64,000 nucleotides of DNA from Novosphingobium cyanobacteriorum (GCF_029436685.1 NZ_JAROCY010000006.1:163030-227029), one strand, 5' to 3'; shown: positions 1 to 9,212, numbered from the stretch's first letter. Notes: generated from the letters alone by a model not told the origin. A program made the numbers and translations.

Positions 1-2
1 AG

Positions 3-443
3 ATGGTGGCCGAAGCCGGCCTGACCATGCAGGAACGCGCGCCGCTGACGCCGCTGGTGAAGCTGGTGTTCGGTGCGGATTACGACAAGACACGGCTGAC
101 CGAGTTCGTGACGGCGCTGAACCATGCGCAGCGGCTGGGGCTGGGCCGTGGGGAGCTGGGCCGGTTCCTGGCCGATGCGCCAGGCGGGCTGAAGGGCGTG
201 GTTTCCACCGAGCGCCGCCTGCGCCGCGAGGAAGCCGGGCGCGACGGGCGCAGCAGCACCGAAGTGCTGGCCGAGTCGCTGCGCGCCTTGCCGCCACGAC
301 GCATCGAGACACTGCCTGCGCAGGGGGCCGAGTTTGCCCTGGTGGTGGTGCGCCGCCTGCCCGATGGCACCGTGGCCCTGCTTGGCGAGATCGAGGACGA
401 CCTGCCGCTGTTCGAACGCGCGGCGCGCAAGCTGGTCGGCTAA
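3..443 (+). CDS. Unidentified protein, C-terminal part (cut by window edge)
   Basis: The frame is already open at the window edge and ends in TAA, so these 146 residues are probably the C-terminal portion of a longer protein; the first ATG at base 3 need not be the real start. The segment is soluble, rich in Arg, Leu and Glu, with no membrane helix, signal peptide or metal motif. I do not recognise the family with certainty. The hydrolase gene starts about 40 bases downstream on the same strand. Coding is supported by strong third-position GC bias. Confidence 0.6.
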   Translation: MVAEAGLTMQERAPLTPLVKLVFGADYDKTRLTEFVTALNHAQRLGLGRGELGRFLADAPGGLKGVVSTERRLRREEAGRDGRSSTEVLAESLRALPPRRIETLPAQGAEFALVVVRRLPDGTVALLGEIEDDLPLFERAARKLVG

Positions 444-484
444 AAGAGATTCCCGGCCCGCCCGCATCCTGCTAGCCGTTCGCA

Positions 485-1468
485 ATGAGCGGCAGGCAGG
501 AACGGCGGCGCGTGGGAATTCCGCAGATGGGCATGCTCGGCTGGTCGTTGACCGCGCTCGCCCTCGTTCTGGTGGCGCTCTATGCCGCCTATGCCCATGC
601 CATCAACACCAACGCGGTGGGCACGCTGGATGCGGCAGACCGGTTCCTGCGCGGCGGGGACGGCGCGGTGCGGCTGGTGGCGGCGGCGCAGTTCGGGCCG
701 GACAAGGCGCAGAAGCTGGAGATGTTCCTGCCGGCCGAAGCCAAAGCAGGGGGAGCGGGCGGCAAGCTGCCGGTGGTGGTGTTCATCCATGGCGGCGGGT
801 GGAACAGCGGCAATCCGCACGATTATCGCTTCATGGCGCGGGCGCTGGCGCCGCAGGGCTATGCCGTGGTGCTGGCGGGATACCGCCACTTCCCGCATGT
901 GCGCTATCCCGCGATGCTGGAGGACGGCGCGCTGGCGGTGAAGTGGGTGGAAGACCATGCCGCCGAACATGGGGGCGATCCTGCACGGCTGGTGCTGATG
1001 GGCCATTCCGCGGGCGCCTATAACGCGATGATGCTGGGGCTTGACCCGCGCTGGCTGAACGCGGTGGGGCTTTCGCCCGGCGCGCTGCGCGGGGTGGTGG
1101 GGCTTTCGGGGCCCTATGACTTCTATCCCTTTGACGTGAAGGCATCGATCGACAGCTTTGGCCAGGCGCCCGATCCGGCGGATACCCAGCCGGTGAACCA
1201 CGCCCGCGCCGGGGCGCCACCGTTGCTGCTGATCCACGGCAGCACCGACATCACGGTAAAACCGCGCAATTCCATCGCGTTGGCCAGGGCGATGACAAAC
1301 GCCGGGCAGCCCACGCAGGCGATCATCCTGGAAGGCATGAGCCACGAAGGCGTGATCATGCGCTTTGCCCGCCCGTTCGCGCGCGATCCGCGCGTGCTGG
1401 ACGCGGTGCTGCCGTTCCTGCGGGATGTGACACAACCTTCACCAGCCGTTCAGGCGGCAGCCCGATAA
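485..1468 (+). CDS. Alpha/beta hydrolase, carboxylesterase type, membrane-anchored or secreted
   Basis: This 327-residue protein has the serine-hydrolase layout of the BD-FAE/hormone-sensitive-lipase-like esterases. An HGGGW oxyanion-hole motif follows the first strands, the nucleophile elbow is GHSAGA, and the acid and base are probably the Asp in HGSTDIT and the His in SHEG near the C-terminus. A hydrophobic segment at roughly residues 16-38 is a signal anchor, so the enzyme should act outside the cytoplasm or tethered to the inner membrane. The substrate is unknown; the family cleaves short esters. It is followed 12 bases later by the M48 peptidase gene, so the two may be cotranscribed. 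Confidence 0.85.
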   Translation: MSGRQERRRVGIPQMGMLGWSLTALALVLVALYAAYAHAINTNAVGTLDAADRFLRGGDGAVRLVAAAQFGPDKAQKLEMFLPAEAKAGGAGGKLPVVVFIHGGGWNSGNPHDYRFMARALAPQGYAVVLAGYRHFPHVRYPAMLEDGALAVKWVEDHAAEHGGDPARLVLMGHSAGAYNAMMLGLDPRWLNAVGLSPGALRGVVGLSGPYDFYPFDVKASIDSFGQAPDPADTQPVNHARAGAPPLLLIHGSTDITVKPRNSIALARAMTNAGQPTQAIILEGMSHEGVIMRFARPFARDPRVLDAVLPFLRDVTQPSPAVQAAAR

Positions 1469-1480
1469 GGCTGGGACCAG

Positions 1481-2839
1481 ATGCGCCGCACCTTTCGCCT
1501 GATCGTCGCCGTCCTTGCCACCCTGGCATTTTCCGCACGGCCCGCCGCCGCGCAGGGCGTGCTGCGCGATGCGGAGACCGAGGCGCTGTTCCGCGACCTG
1601 TCAGCCCCGATCATCGCGGCGGCGGGGCTCGACCCGAAGAACGTGGACCTGGTGCTGCTGAACGATGGCAGCATCAACGCCTTCGTGGCCGGGGGGCAGG
1701 CGATCTACATCCATTCGGGCCTGATCGGCGCGGCCGACAACGTGAACCAGGTGCAGGGCGTGGTGGCGCACGAACTGGGCCACATCACCGGCGGCCACGT
1801 GATCCGCAATGATGAAGGCGCCAAGCCCGCCACCGGAATCACCTTGCTGAGCCTGCTGCTGGGCGCGGCGGCGGCGGCGGCGGGATCGGCCGATGCAGGC
1901 ATGGGCATCTTCATGGCCGGGCAGCAGGCGGCGCTGGGCAAATACCTGGCGTTCAGCCGTGCGCAGGAATCGAGCGCGGACGCCGCGAGCGTGCAGTTCC
2001 TGACCAAGGCGGGGATTTCCGGCCGGGGATCGATCGACTTCTTCAAGAAGCTGCAGAACCTGGAAATGCGCTATGGCTTCAAGCGCAATGCCGACAGCGA
2101 GTTCTACAGCACGCACCCGATGACATCGGACCGCCTGACCACGCTGGAGGATTCGTTCAGCCAGGATCCGGCATGGAACCGTCCGCCCGATGCGGACCTG
2201 CAGGCCCGCTTCCTACGGGTGAAGGCCAAGCTCTTCGGATACCTGGCCGATCCGCAGGCGACGTTGGCGGCCTATCCCGATTACCTGCAGGACGTGCCCG
2301 CGCACTATGCCCGCGCCTATGCCTATCACAAGGAGGCGTTCCTGGACAAAGCGCTGGAGGAAACCGACGCCATCCTGAAGGCCCAGCCAGACGATGCCTA
2401 TGCGCTGGAACTGAAGGGGCAGGTGCTGCTGGAATCGGGCAGGCCGGCAGAGGCGGTGCCACCGTTGCGCCGCGCCGTCGAGCTGTCCCGCAACAACCCG
2501 CTGATCGCGACCACCTTTGGTCACGCGCTGCTCGCCACCGAGGACAAGGCCAACTTTGCCGAGGCGGAAAGGGTGCTCAAGACGGCAGTGGCGCGCGACC
2601 ATGACAACCCGTTCGCATGGTACCAGCTGGGCGTGGTCTATGAAGCGCAAGGGGATACCCCGCGCGCGCGGCTGGCCAGCGCCGAGCAGCAGCTGATGGA
2701 AATGAACTTGCTGGAAGCCGCCCAGAATGCCGAAACCGCCGAAGCTGCCCTGCCCAAGGGATCGCCCGACTGGCTGCGCGCCCAGGATATCGCCATGTCT
2801 GCCCGCGCAATGATTGAGCGCGCGCGCAAGAAGAAGTAG
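1481..2839 (+). CDS. Periplasmic M48 metalloprotease with TPR domain (BepA-like)
   Basis: A cleavable signal peptide (residues 1-24, AAA-Q junction) is followed by an M48 zinc-protease domain with HELGH at residues 97-101 and a downstream ESSAD segment supplying the third zinc ligand. The C-terminal half is built of TPR-like helical repeats. This architecture matches BepA/YfgC, which degrades or helps assemble outer-membrane proteins. At 452 residues it has the usual length. It lies in a tight run with a DsbA-like protein and a second M48 protease, which suggests a periplasmic protein-quality group. Whether it acts mainly as chaperone or protease cannot be read from sequence. Confidence 0.9.
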   Translation: MRRTFRLIVAVLATLAFSARPAAAQGVLRDAETEALFRDLSAPIIAAAGLDPKNVDLVLLNDGSINAFVAGGQAIYIHSGLIGAADNVNQVQGVVAHELGHITGGHVIRNDEGAKPATGITLLSLLLGAAAAAAGSADAGMGIFMAGQQAALGKYLAFSRAQESSADAASVQFLTKAGISGRGSIDFFKKLQNLEMRYGFKRNADSEFYSTHPMTSDRLTTLEDSFSQDPAWNRPPDADLQARFLRVKAKLFGYLADPQATLAAYPDYLQDVPAHYARAYAYHKEAFLDKALEETDAILKAQPDDAYALELKGQVLLESGRPAEAVPPLRRAVELSRNNPLIATTFGHALLATEDKANFAEAERVLKTAVARDHDNPFAWYQLGVVYEAQGDTPRARLASAEQQLMEMNLLEAAQNAETAEAALPKGSPDWLRAQDIAMSARAMIERARKKK

Positions 2840-2849
2840 CGTTGCGCCG

Positions 2850-3638
2850 ATGAACGCCACGCGCATCCGCCCCTTCGCCCTGCTCGCCATCGGCGTGCTG
2901 ATGATCGCCGCCGCCTTTGGCTGGTGGCTGGAAAGCCGCCGCGCCGCGACCGAACCCGCCGCCAATGCCGAACTGGACAGCCAACTGGCCAAGGCGGGGA
3001 TAGACCCGAAGCAGCGCGCCGCGCTGGAAGGGCTGGTGCGCGCCTATATCCTCGATCACCCGGAAATCCTGCCCGAGGCGATGGACCGGCTGCAGGCGCG
3101 CGAGACGCAGGCCAAGCTTGCGCCGCTGCAGGGAGCGCTGGAAACCCCCTTCCCCGGCGCGGTGATGGGCAACCCGCAGGGCAAGGTGACACTGGTGGAA
3201 TTCACCGACTTTTCCTGCACATACTGCCGGGGCAGCGTGGCAGACGTGAAGGCGCTGATCGCCGGGAACCCCGACCTGAAGGTGGTGGTGCGCGAACTGC
3301 CGATCATCGGCCCGCAGAGCGAACCCGCCGCGCGCATGGCGCTGGCCGCCGCCGCACAGGGCAAATATGGCGCGTTCCACGATGCCATGTTTTCCGGTGA
3401 CCGGCCCAGTCCCGAAAGCATCGATGCCGCCGCAGGAAAGGCGGGGCTGAACCTGAACGCCGCGCGCACATTCGCCAGCAATGCCGGGGTGCAGGCCGAA
3501 CTGGAGCGCAACCTGGGCATGGCCCGGCAATTGGGCGTGAACGGCACGCCGGCGTGGATCGTCAATGGCGAGCTGATTTCCGGCGCAGTGGGCCGCGAGC
3601 GGCTGCAACAGGCGATCGACGCCGCGCGCAAGGGATGA
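2850..3638 (+). CDS. DsbA-family thiol:disulfide oxidoreductase
   Basis: The protein has an N-terminal membrane anchor or uncleaved signal (about residues 7-27), a helical linker, and a thioredoxin/DsbA fold whose redox motif CTYC is at residues 123-126 and whose cis-proline loop reads NGTPAW. The helical segment before the fold (DHPEILPEAMDRLQ) is typical of the DsbA-like proteins of alphaproteobacteria. It should oxidise or isomerise periplasmic disulfides. The ATG at 2850 lies 10 bases after the preceding stop; a longer reading would overlap the peptidase gene. The stop overlaps the next start (ATGA), so translation is probably coupled. Confidence 0.9.
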   Translation: MNATRIRPFALLAIGVLMIAAAFGWWLESRRAATEPAANAELDSQLAKAGIDPKQRAALEGLVRAYILDHPEILPEAMDRLQARETQAKLAPLQGALETPFPGAVMGNPQGKVTLVEFTDFSCTYCRGSVADVKALIAGNPDLKVVVRELPIIGPQSEPAARMALAAAAQGKYGAFHDAMFSGDRPSPESIDAAAGKAGLNLNAARTFASNAGVQAELERNLGMARQLGVNGTPAWIVNGELISGAVGRERLQQAIDAARKG

Positions 3639-4558
3639 CCATCGCGCGCAAGGCCCTGCTGGCGTTAGCGGCGATGGCAGGCGCGATACCCGCAAGTGCC
3701 GTGCCGGTTGACGACCTGCAGCAGGGCGATGCGATGGTGCAGACCATCGGCTGGAAGCTGGCCAGCGCCAATGCCCGGTTCTGCGCACGCAGTGGGCCGG
3801 GCATAGGCCTGCTGCTGGGCGATGCCCGCACCTTCAACGATGCGGCTGCGGCGCGCGAGGCCTATGGCCTGGGCGGCGACATTTCCGTGGCGGCGGTGGC
3901 CGATGGCGGCCCTGCGGCCAAGGCCGGGCTTTCCGCCAACGATACCGTGCTGGGCATCGCCGACGCGACCGTGGACAGCGAGCCTCCGGCCCGGCCCGGC
4001 GCATGGACCCGGCAGATCCGGCTGCAGACGCGGCTGGAAACGGCGGTACGGACCGACGGCAAGGTCACGCTGGCGCTGGCAGGAAACCGCAGCGTGACCG
4101 TGGCGGGCGAACCCGCCTGCACCGTGCGCTTCATGCTCGACGATTCGAAGGGATACGCCAAGGCCAACCGCGAGGAAGTGCGCATCGGCCGACGGTTCTA
4201 CGACAGCACCGGGCAGGACGAGGCCGCCTTTGCCGCGATTGTGGCGCACGAGATGGCACATGCGGTGCTGGACCATCAGGGCGTGCTGGAGCGCGGCCCG
4301 CGCAGCGTGACGCTGGTGCGGCATACCGAGCGTGAGGCGGACCGGCTTTCGGTGTGGCTGATGGCCAATGCCGGATACGATCCACAGGGCGCGGTGCGGA
4401 TGATCGAAACGGTGCTGCGATCCAAGGAGCCGTTCCTGTTCCCCGACCCGGGCCATGGCGGATGGAAGGCGCGGCGCGAGGCAGTGGTGGCCGAGATCGC
4501 CGCGATGAAGGCCGCGCCCGAGCCCGACTGGCCCCGGTTCTTCAAGCGAGAGACCTGA
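3635..4558 (+). CDS. M48-like metallopeptidase with PDZ-like insertion
   Basis: A signal peptide (residues 1-22) is followed by a PDZ-like stretch containing AVADGGPAAKAGLSANDTV, then a zinc-peptidase core with HEMAH at residues 205-209 and a downstream EREAD providing the third ligand. At 307 residues it is compact, with no TPR tail. The start is the ATG overlapping the stop of the DsbA-like gene; the SD-like run AAGGG ends only one base before it, which also fits coupled translation. It is probably a periplasmic protease partnering the two genes before it. Substrate unknown. Confidence 0.85.
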   Translation: MTIARKALLALAAMAGAIPASAVPVDDLQQGDAMVQTIGWKLASANARFCARSGPGIGLLLGDARTFNDAAAAREAYGLGGDISVAAVADGGPAAKAGLSANDTVLGIADATVDSEPPARPGAWTRQIRLQTRLETAVRTDGKVTLALAGNRSVTVAGEPACTVRFMLDDSKGYAKANREEVRIGRRFYDSTGQDEAAFAAIVAHEMAHAVLDHQGVLERGPRSVTLVRHTEREADRLSVWLMANAGYDPQGAVRMIETVLRSKEPFLFPDPGHGGWKARREAVVAEIAAMKAAPEPDWPRFFKRET

Positions 4559-4624
4559 CAGGCTCCACCAATCCGGAGGCTGCGGTGTTTTGCATTCGCG
4601 CGCATCCTCGCTACATTGGCGAGC

Positions 4625-5791
4625 ATGGCCATGCTGCCGCTTCCGCCGACGCCGTTCTTCGGCAACAAGAACCGCGCTTTTTGGCGCCTGCAGTTCCTTG
4701 GCTGGGGCGGGGCGATGCTGCTGCGCGCGCTGTCCAGCATCGCCAATGCGCAGCCGTGGTCGTTCCTGATCATCGTGCTGATCGCCACGATCACCGGCTT
4801 TTCGCTCTCGCTGATCCTGTCGGTGATCTATCGCGCGCTGATCAACCGCCGCGCGATCGTGACCTGGGGGGTGACGGCGGTGGTGCTGGCGATCGCGGTG
4901 GGGCTTTATGCCTTCATCGATTCGTGGGTGATCAGCCTCTACCGCACCAGCAACGATGCCGGGTTTGCGCAGCTGTTCCTGGGGGTGTTCTACCTTGACC
5001 TGACGCTGCTTGGTGCATGGTCCGCCCTGTATTACGCGATCAATTTCTACATCCAGGTGGAAGAACAGAACGACCAGCTGATCCAGCTGGAGAACCAGGC
5101 GACGAGCGCGCAGCTCGCGATGCTGCGCTATCAGCTGAACCCGCACTTCCTGTTCAACACGCTGAACTCCATCTCCACGCTGGTGCTGCTGAAGCAGACC
5201 GAACCGGCCAATGCGATGCTCAGCCGGCTGTCTTCCTTCCTGCGCTATACCCTGATCAATGAGCCGACTGCGCGGGTGACCGTGGCGCAGGAGATCGAGA
5301 CGCTGAAGCTCTATCTCGACATCGAGCGGATGCGCTTCGAGGAGCGGCTGCGCACCGAATTCCGCGTGGAGGAAGAGGCGAAGCAGGGCCTGATGCCATC
5401 GCTTCTGCTGCAGCCGCTGGTGGAGAACGCGATCAAGTATGCGGTGAGCCCGCTGGAGGAAGGGGCGCAGATCACCATCGATGCGCAACTCGTCGGGGGG
5501 ATGCTTCGCGTCACCGTGTCGGACACGGGGCCGGGCTTGCCACCGGGCACCGACCCGTCGAAGCTGTTCGGCGTGACCAGCGAAAGCTCAAAGCATTCAA
5601 CGGGCGTCGGCCTCGCGAACATTCGCGACCGGTTGGCGCAGGCCTATGGCGAAAACCAGCGATTCGAGATTGCCGACCGGCCCGAGGGTGGCGTGGCCGT
5701 GGTAGTCGAGCTTCCGTTCGAGGCGCGCGAAAACGCGCCTGCCGTTTCCGTCTCTCCCGCTTCCTCGGCTTCTGCGCAGGCAGTGGCGTGA
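4625..5791 (+). CDS. LytS/YehU-type membrane sensor histidine kinase
   Basis: Four hydrophobic segments in the first 150 residues form the sensor membrane domain. The His_kinase domain (PF06580 type) carries the phospho-acceptor in NPHFLFNTLNS at about residue 174, and the ATPase G-box is VSDTGPGLPPG. There is no classical HisKA dimerisation domain, as expected in this family, which signals through LytTR regulators. I place the start at the ATG at 4625; a TTG nine bases upstream is in frame. The cognate regulator gene follows after 70 bases. The stimulus is not evident from sequence. Confidence 0.9.
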   Translation: MAMLPLPPTPFFGNKNRAFWRLQFLGWGGAMLLRALSSIANAQPWSFLIIVLIATITGFSLSLILSVIYRALINRRAIVTWGVTAVVLAIAVGLYAFIDSWVISLYRTSNDAGFAQLFLGVFYLDLTLLGAWSALYYAINFYIQVEEQNDQLIQLENQATSAQLAMLRYQLNPHFLFNTLNSISTLVLLKQTEPANAMLSRLSSFLRYTLINEPTARVTVAQEIETLKLYLDIERMRFEERLRTEFRVEEEAKQGLMPSLLLQPLVENAIKYAVSPLEEGAQITIDAQLVGGMLRVTVSDTGPGLPPGTDPSKLFGVTSESSKHSTGVGLANIRDRLAQAYGENQRFEIADRPEGGVAVVVELPFEARENAPAVSVSPASSASAQAVA

Positions 5792-5861
5792 GCGTGGCGG
5801 GAACCGCCTTTCCGTGCCGCAAGTTGTTCGCGGTTGCCTCAGGACAATCCAAGGGAAACCC

Positions 5862-6659
5862 ATGACCATCCGCACGATCCTCGTCGATGACGAGAAGCTC
5901 GCCATCCAGGGCCTCCAGCTGCGGCTGCAGGCTTTTCCGGACGTGGAGGTGATCGACACCTGCTCGAACGGGCGAGAGGCAATCCGCAAGATCAAGACCG
6001 AAAAGCCCGACCTGGTGTTCTGCGACATCCAGATGCCCGGCTTCGATGGCTTTTCGGTGGTGAAAGGCGTGATGGAGATCGATCCGCCGCTGTTCGTGTT
6101 CGTCACCGCCTATTCCGAACACGCGATCAAGGCGTTCGAGGCCAACGCAGTGGATTACCTGCTGAAGCCGGTTGAGGAAGACCGCCTGGCCGATGCGCTG
6201 GACCGCGCGCGCACCCGACTGGCGGAAAAGCGCGGGCTGGAAGAGGCCGAAAAGCTGAAGCACGTGCTGGCCGAAGTGGCACCGGATGCGATGCCCGACA
6301 TGCCCGAGGATGGCGAGCCGGCGGCGGGCCGCTTCGAAAAGCTGATCAACATCAAGGATCGCGGCCAGATCTTCCGCGTGGACGTCGACACGATCGAACG
6401 GATCGAGGCGGCGGGCGATTACATGTGCATCTACACCGGCGACAATTCGCTGATCCTGCGCGAGACGATGAAGGACCTTGAGCGCCGGCTTGACCCGCGC
6501 GTGTTCCAGCGCGTGCACCGCTCCAAGATCGTGAACCTCGATCAGGTGCGGCAGGTGCGCCCGCACACCAATGGCGAATGCTTCCTGGTGCTGGACAGCG
6601 GGGCCGAGGTGAAGGTCAGCCGGTCCTATCGCGACGTGGTGGCGCGCTTCGTCCATTGA
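5862..6659 (+). CDS. LytTR-family DNA-binding response regulator
   Basis: An N-terminal receiver domain has acidic pocket residues in LVDDE, phospho-acceptor Asp55 in FCDIQMP, and the conserved Lys in LLKPVEED. After a charged linker of about 60 residues comes a C-terminal LytTR domain (from about residue 165, RVDVDTIERIEAAGDYMCIY), which binds DNA through beta strands. It is the partner of the kinase just upstream. The ATG at 5862 is preceded by AAGGGAAACC, a plausible ribosome site; an in-frame start 48 bases upstream lacks one. Targets unknown. Confidence 0.92.
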   Translation: MTIRTILVDDEKLAIQGLQLRLQAFPDVEVIDTCSNGREAIRKIKTEKPDLVFCDIQMPGFDGFSVVKGVMEIDPPLFVFVTAYSEHAIKAFEANAVDYLLKPVEEDRLADALDRARTRLAEKRGLEEAEKLKHVLAEVAPDAMPDMPEDGEPAAGRFEKLINIKDRGQIFRVDVDTIERIEAAGDYMCIYTGDNSLILRETMKDLERRLDPRVFQRVHRSKIVNLDQVRQVRPHTNGECFLVLDSGAEVKVSRSYRDVVARFVH

Positions 6660-6705
6660 CAGGCTTCGCTCGACAGGGGCGGACCGGGTTGGGTAAGGGG
6701 CGGGC

Positions 6706-7569
6706 ATGACCAGCTTTGCCATCCCCGGTTTCGACCTTGCCGCCTTTGTTTCCGCCACGCTGGCCGAGGACCTTGGGCAAGGCCTGCCGGGCGGCGGGAA
6801 CGACGTGACCAGCAACAGCGTGATCCCGGCGGACGCGCAGTTTTCCGGGGTGATGGACAGCCGCGATGCGATCACCGTGTGCGGGCTGCCGATCGCGGCC
6901 GCGTTCTTCCGCGCGCTGGACCCGGCGATGGCGATCGAGATCCTGGTTGAGGAAGGCGCACGCGTGGAACCGGGCAGCGCGCTGATGCGCATGGTCGGCA
7001 ATGCGCGGGCGATGCTGACGGCGGAGCGCAGCGCGCTGAACACGGTGCAGCACCTGTCCGGCGTGGCCACGCTGACCCGCACCTATGTCGACGCGATGGG
7101 CGATACGCGGGCGAAGCTGCTGGATACGCGCAAGACCATTCCGGGGCTGCGCCTCCTGGAGAAGTACGCCGTGCGCACCGGCGGCGGCCACAACCACCGC
7201 ATGGGGCTGTGGGACGCGGCGATGATAAAGGACAACCACGTGCTGGTTGCGGGCGGCGTGGCCGAGGCGGTGAAGCGCGCGCTGGCTGCCGGAGTGCAGG
7301 ACGTGATCTGCGAAGTCGACCGGATCGACCAGATCGAGCCGGCGCTGGCGGCGGGGGCGACGCGCCTGCTGCTCGACAACATGGGGCCGGACATGCTGCG
7401 TGAAGCGCTGGCAGTGGTGGCGGGCCGGGTGCCGTGCGAGGCATCGGGCGGTGTGCGGCTGGATACAATCGCCGCCATTGCCGCAACGGGGGTGGACTAC
7501 GTCTCGGTTGGCCGCCTGACGCAAAGCGCACCCGCAGCAGACATCGGGCTGGATTTCACGCCACTTTGA
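6706..7569 (+). CDS. nadC: Nicotinate-nucleotide pyrophosphorylase (carboxylating)
   Basis: NadC converts quinolinate and PRPP to nicotinate mononucleotide, CO2 and pyrophosphate in de novo NAD synthesis. The 287 residues match the family length. Diagnostic motifs are DTRKTIPGLR, the RTGGGHNHR substrate-binding segment and AMIKDNH. The C-terminal barrel has the expected LLDNM and EASGGV phosphate-binding elements. No nadA or nadB is adjacent. The ATG is preceded by AAGGGGCGGGC. A cytoplasmic enzyme with an unambiguous assignment. Confidence 0.95.
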   Translation: MTSFAIPGFDLAAFVSATLAEDLGQGLPGGGNDVTSNSVIPADAQFSGVMDSRDAITVCGLPIAAAFFRALDPAMAIEILVEEGARVEPGSALMRMVGNARAMLTAERSALNTVQHLSGVATLTRTYVDAMGDTRAKLLDTRKTIPGLRLLEKYAVRTGGGHNHRMGLWDAAMIKDNHVLVAGGVAEAVKRALAAGVQDVICEVDRIDQIEPALAAGATRLLLDNMGPDMLREALAVVAGRVPCEASGGVRLDTIAAIAATGVDYVSVGRLTQSAPAADIGLDFTPL

Positions 7570-7633
7570 CCGCGGCTGCGGTTGCCGCCCTTTGCCCGAC
7601 TGCTAAGCTGGCCGTCAGCGAGGGAGTGAAGGC

Positions 7634-8062
7634 ATGCGGCCCACATCGATCGACCAGTTCGAGAAACTCTATCTGGGGGCGTCGGTCTTCGGGCTGTTGA
7701 ACTTCATCTTCAACTTCGATGAAGCGACGCGCCAGATGGCGCAGCTGCAGTACGGCATCGTTTTCCTGGTGATTGCAGCGTTGGTCGGTTTGGGCATCAA
7801 CATGCTGTTCTGGTTCTTCATCGCCCGGCGCGCCAGCAACGTGGCGAAGTGGATCCTCACCGTGCTTACGGCTTTCGGGCTGGTGAGCACGGGGATGCGA
7901 TGGCAACTGATGACCTCCTATTCGCCGCTGCGGCTCACGCTGTCGCTGCTGGTGCTGGTGCTGCAGGTCATCGCCGTGGCCTACCTGTTTCGCGCTGATG
8001 CGGTAATCTGGCTGAAGAGCAAGGGGCGGCAAGGTCCGGTCGACGTCGCCACGTTCGAATGA
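7634..8062 (+). CDS. Small four-helix membrane protein, unknown function
   Basis: This 142-residue protein contains four predicted transmembrane helices (about residues 14-28, 41-64, 72-88 and 97-120) and little soluble sequence. I do not recognise a domain. The ATG has GAGGGAGTGAAGGC upstream. Its stop overlaps the ATG of the RNase T2 gene (ATGA), indicating a two-gene unit with translational coupling. No catalytic or metal-binding pattern is visible. Confidence 0.8.
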   Translation: MRPTSIDQFEKLYLGASVFGLLNFIFNFDEATRQMAQLQYGIVFLVIAALVGLGINMLFWFFIARRASNVAKWILTVLTAFGLVSTGMRWQLMTSYSPLRLTLSLLVLVLQVIAVAYLFRADAVIWLKSKGRQGPVDVATFE

Positions 8063-8760
8063 GGCCGATGCGCGGGACAGCGGCCCTGCTCGCGCTTGCC
8101 GCCGCCACGCAGGCCCATGCGCAGGCGTGGCAGTGCCATGTACCTTCGCGGGTGGAGGCGCCTGCCCTGCCCGCCCCCGATGGGCCACGCCGCGTGCTGC
8201 CGATCCGCGGCTATACGCTGGCGCTGTCATGGTCGCCCGAGTTCTGCAAGGCGCGCAAGGGTGACAGGGCCAGCGCCACGCAATGCAGCGGCAGGATGGG
8301 GCGGTTCGGCTTCGTGCTGCACGGGTTGTGGCCGGAAAGCGCGCCGGGCCTTTGGCCGCAATGGTGCGCCGCCAGGCCGGTGCCGGCGGAGACCGTGCGG
8401 CGCAACCTGTGCCTGACGCCATCCCCGGGCCTGATCGCGCACGAATGGGCCAAGCATGGCAGTTGCATGGCGCGCAGCCCGGAAGGCTATTTCCGCGCGG
8501 CGGCGGCGCTGCTGCGGCCGATCCGGTTTCCCGACATGGCGCGGCTATCCCGGCAGGACGGCCTGACCGCAGGTGACCTGCGCAAGGCGATGGTGGAGGC
8601 GACGCCATTTCTTTCGCCCGCCGCGATCCGGCTGAAGGTGAACAGGCGAGGCTGGCTGCAGGAAATGCATCTTTGCTATGGTGCCAGCTTCATGCCCGCC
8701 GCCTGCGCCGATCCGGGCGCGCAGGATAACGCGCCGCTGAAGATCTGGCGCAGCTTCTAA
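8059..8760 (+). CDS. Secreted RNase T2 family ribonuclease
   Basis: The two conserved active-site segments of the T2 family are present: CAS I as VLHGLWPES and CAS II as HEWAKHGSC, each with its catalytic His. An N-terminal signal peptide ends around AHA-Q, so the enzyme is periplasmic or secreted and should cleave RNA via 2',3'-cyclic phosphates with little base preference. Several Cys residues suit disulfides. Either the ATG at 8059, overlapping the previous stop, or the ATG at 8068 may start translation. Its stop interlocks with that of tadA on the other strand. Confidence 0.9.
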   Translation: MRPMRGTAALLALAAATQAHAQAWQCHVPSRVEAPALPAPDGPRRVLPIRGYTLALSWSPEFCKARKGDRASATQCSGRMGRFGFVLHGLWPESAPGLWPQWCAARPVPAETVRRNLCLTPSPGLIAHEWAKHGSCMARSPEGYFRAAAALLRPIRFPDMARLSRQDGLTAGDLRKAMVEATPFLSPAAIRLKVNRRGWLQEMHLCYGASFMPAACADPGAQDNAPLKIWRSF

Positions 8761-9212
8761 CGGCGTTCACGGAAGAAGGTGCGCAACAGGTCTGCCGCTT
8801 CGGCTTCGCCCATGCCGGAATACACTTCGGGCCGGTGCAGGCATGTGGGCTGTTCGAACACGCGCGCGCCGTGTTCCACCGCCCCGCCCTTGGCATCGGA
8901 GGCGGCGTAGTAAACCCGGTCAAGCCGGGCGTGGACGATGGCCCCGGCACACATCGCACAGGGTTCCAGCGTGACCCACAGGTCGCAGCCATCCAGCCGT
9001 TCCTGCCCCAACGCGGCGGCAGCAGCGCGAATCGCCAGCACTTCGGCATGGGCGGTGGGGTCACGCTGTGCCCTGGGGGCGTTGTGCGCCGTGGCGATCA
9101 CCTGCCCGTCCTTGACCACGACCGCGCCGATGGGCACTTCGCCCGCACCTGCGGCAGCACGGGCCAGCTCCAGCGCGAGCTTCATCGGATCGGGCAGCGG
9201 CCAGCGGGTCAT
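8757..9212 (-). CDS. tadA: tRNA-specific adenosine-34 deaminase
   Basis: TadA deaminates the wobble adenosine of tRNA-Arg(ACG) to inosine. The zinc cytidine-deaminase fold is shown by HAEV (zinc His and proton-shuttle Glu) and PCAMC (two zinc Cys), with EVPIGAVVV in the first strand. 151 residues is the normal length. It converges with the RNase T2 gene and the two stop codons overlap, leaving no room for an intergenic terminator. Confidence 0.93.
   Translation of the reverse strand: MTRWPLPDPMKLALELARAAAGAGEVPIGAVVVKDGQVIATAHNAPRAQRDPTAHAEVLAIRAAAAALGQERLDGCDLWVTLEPCAMCAGAIVHARLDRVYYAASDAKGGAVEHGARVFEQPTCLHRPEVYSGMGEAEAADLLRTFFRERR

Noticed and set aside
440..1435. Long open frame on the minus strand opposite the first hydrolase gene
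   Set aside because: High-GC shadow frame; His/Arg-rich composition without any motif, while the plus-strand frame has clear hydrolase motifs.
3665..5488. Minus-strand frame of about 600 codons across the M48 and kinase genes
   Set aside because: No recognisable domain; His/Arg/Gln-rich translation typical of the complement of high-GC coding sequence.
5511..7082. Long minus-strand frame of over 500 codons across the LytTR regulator and nadC
   Set aside because: It overlaps two well-supported genes and has shadow composition.
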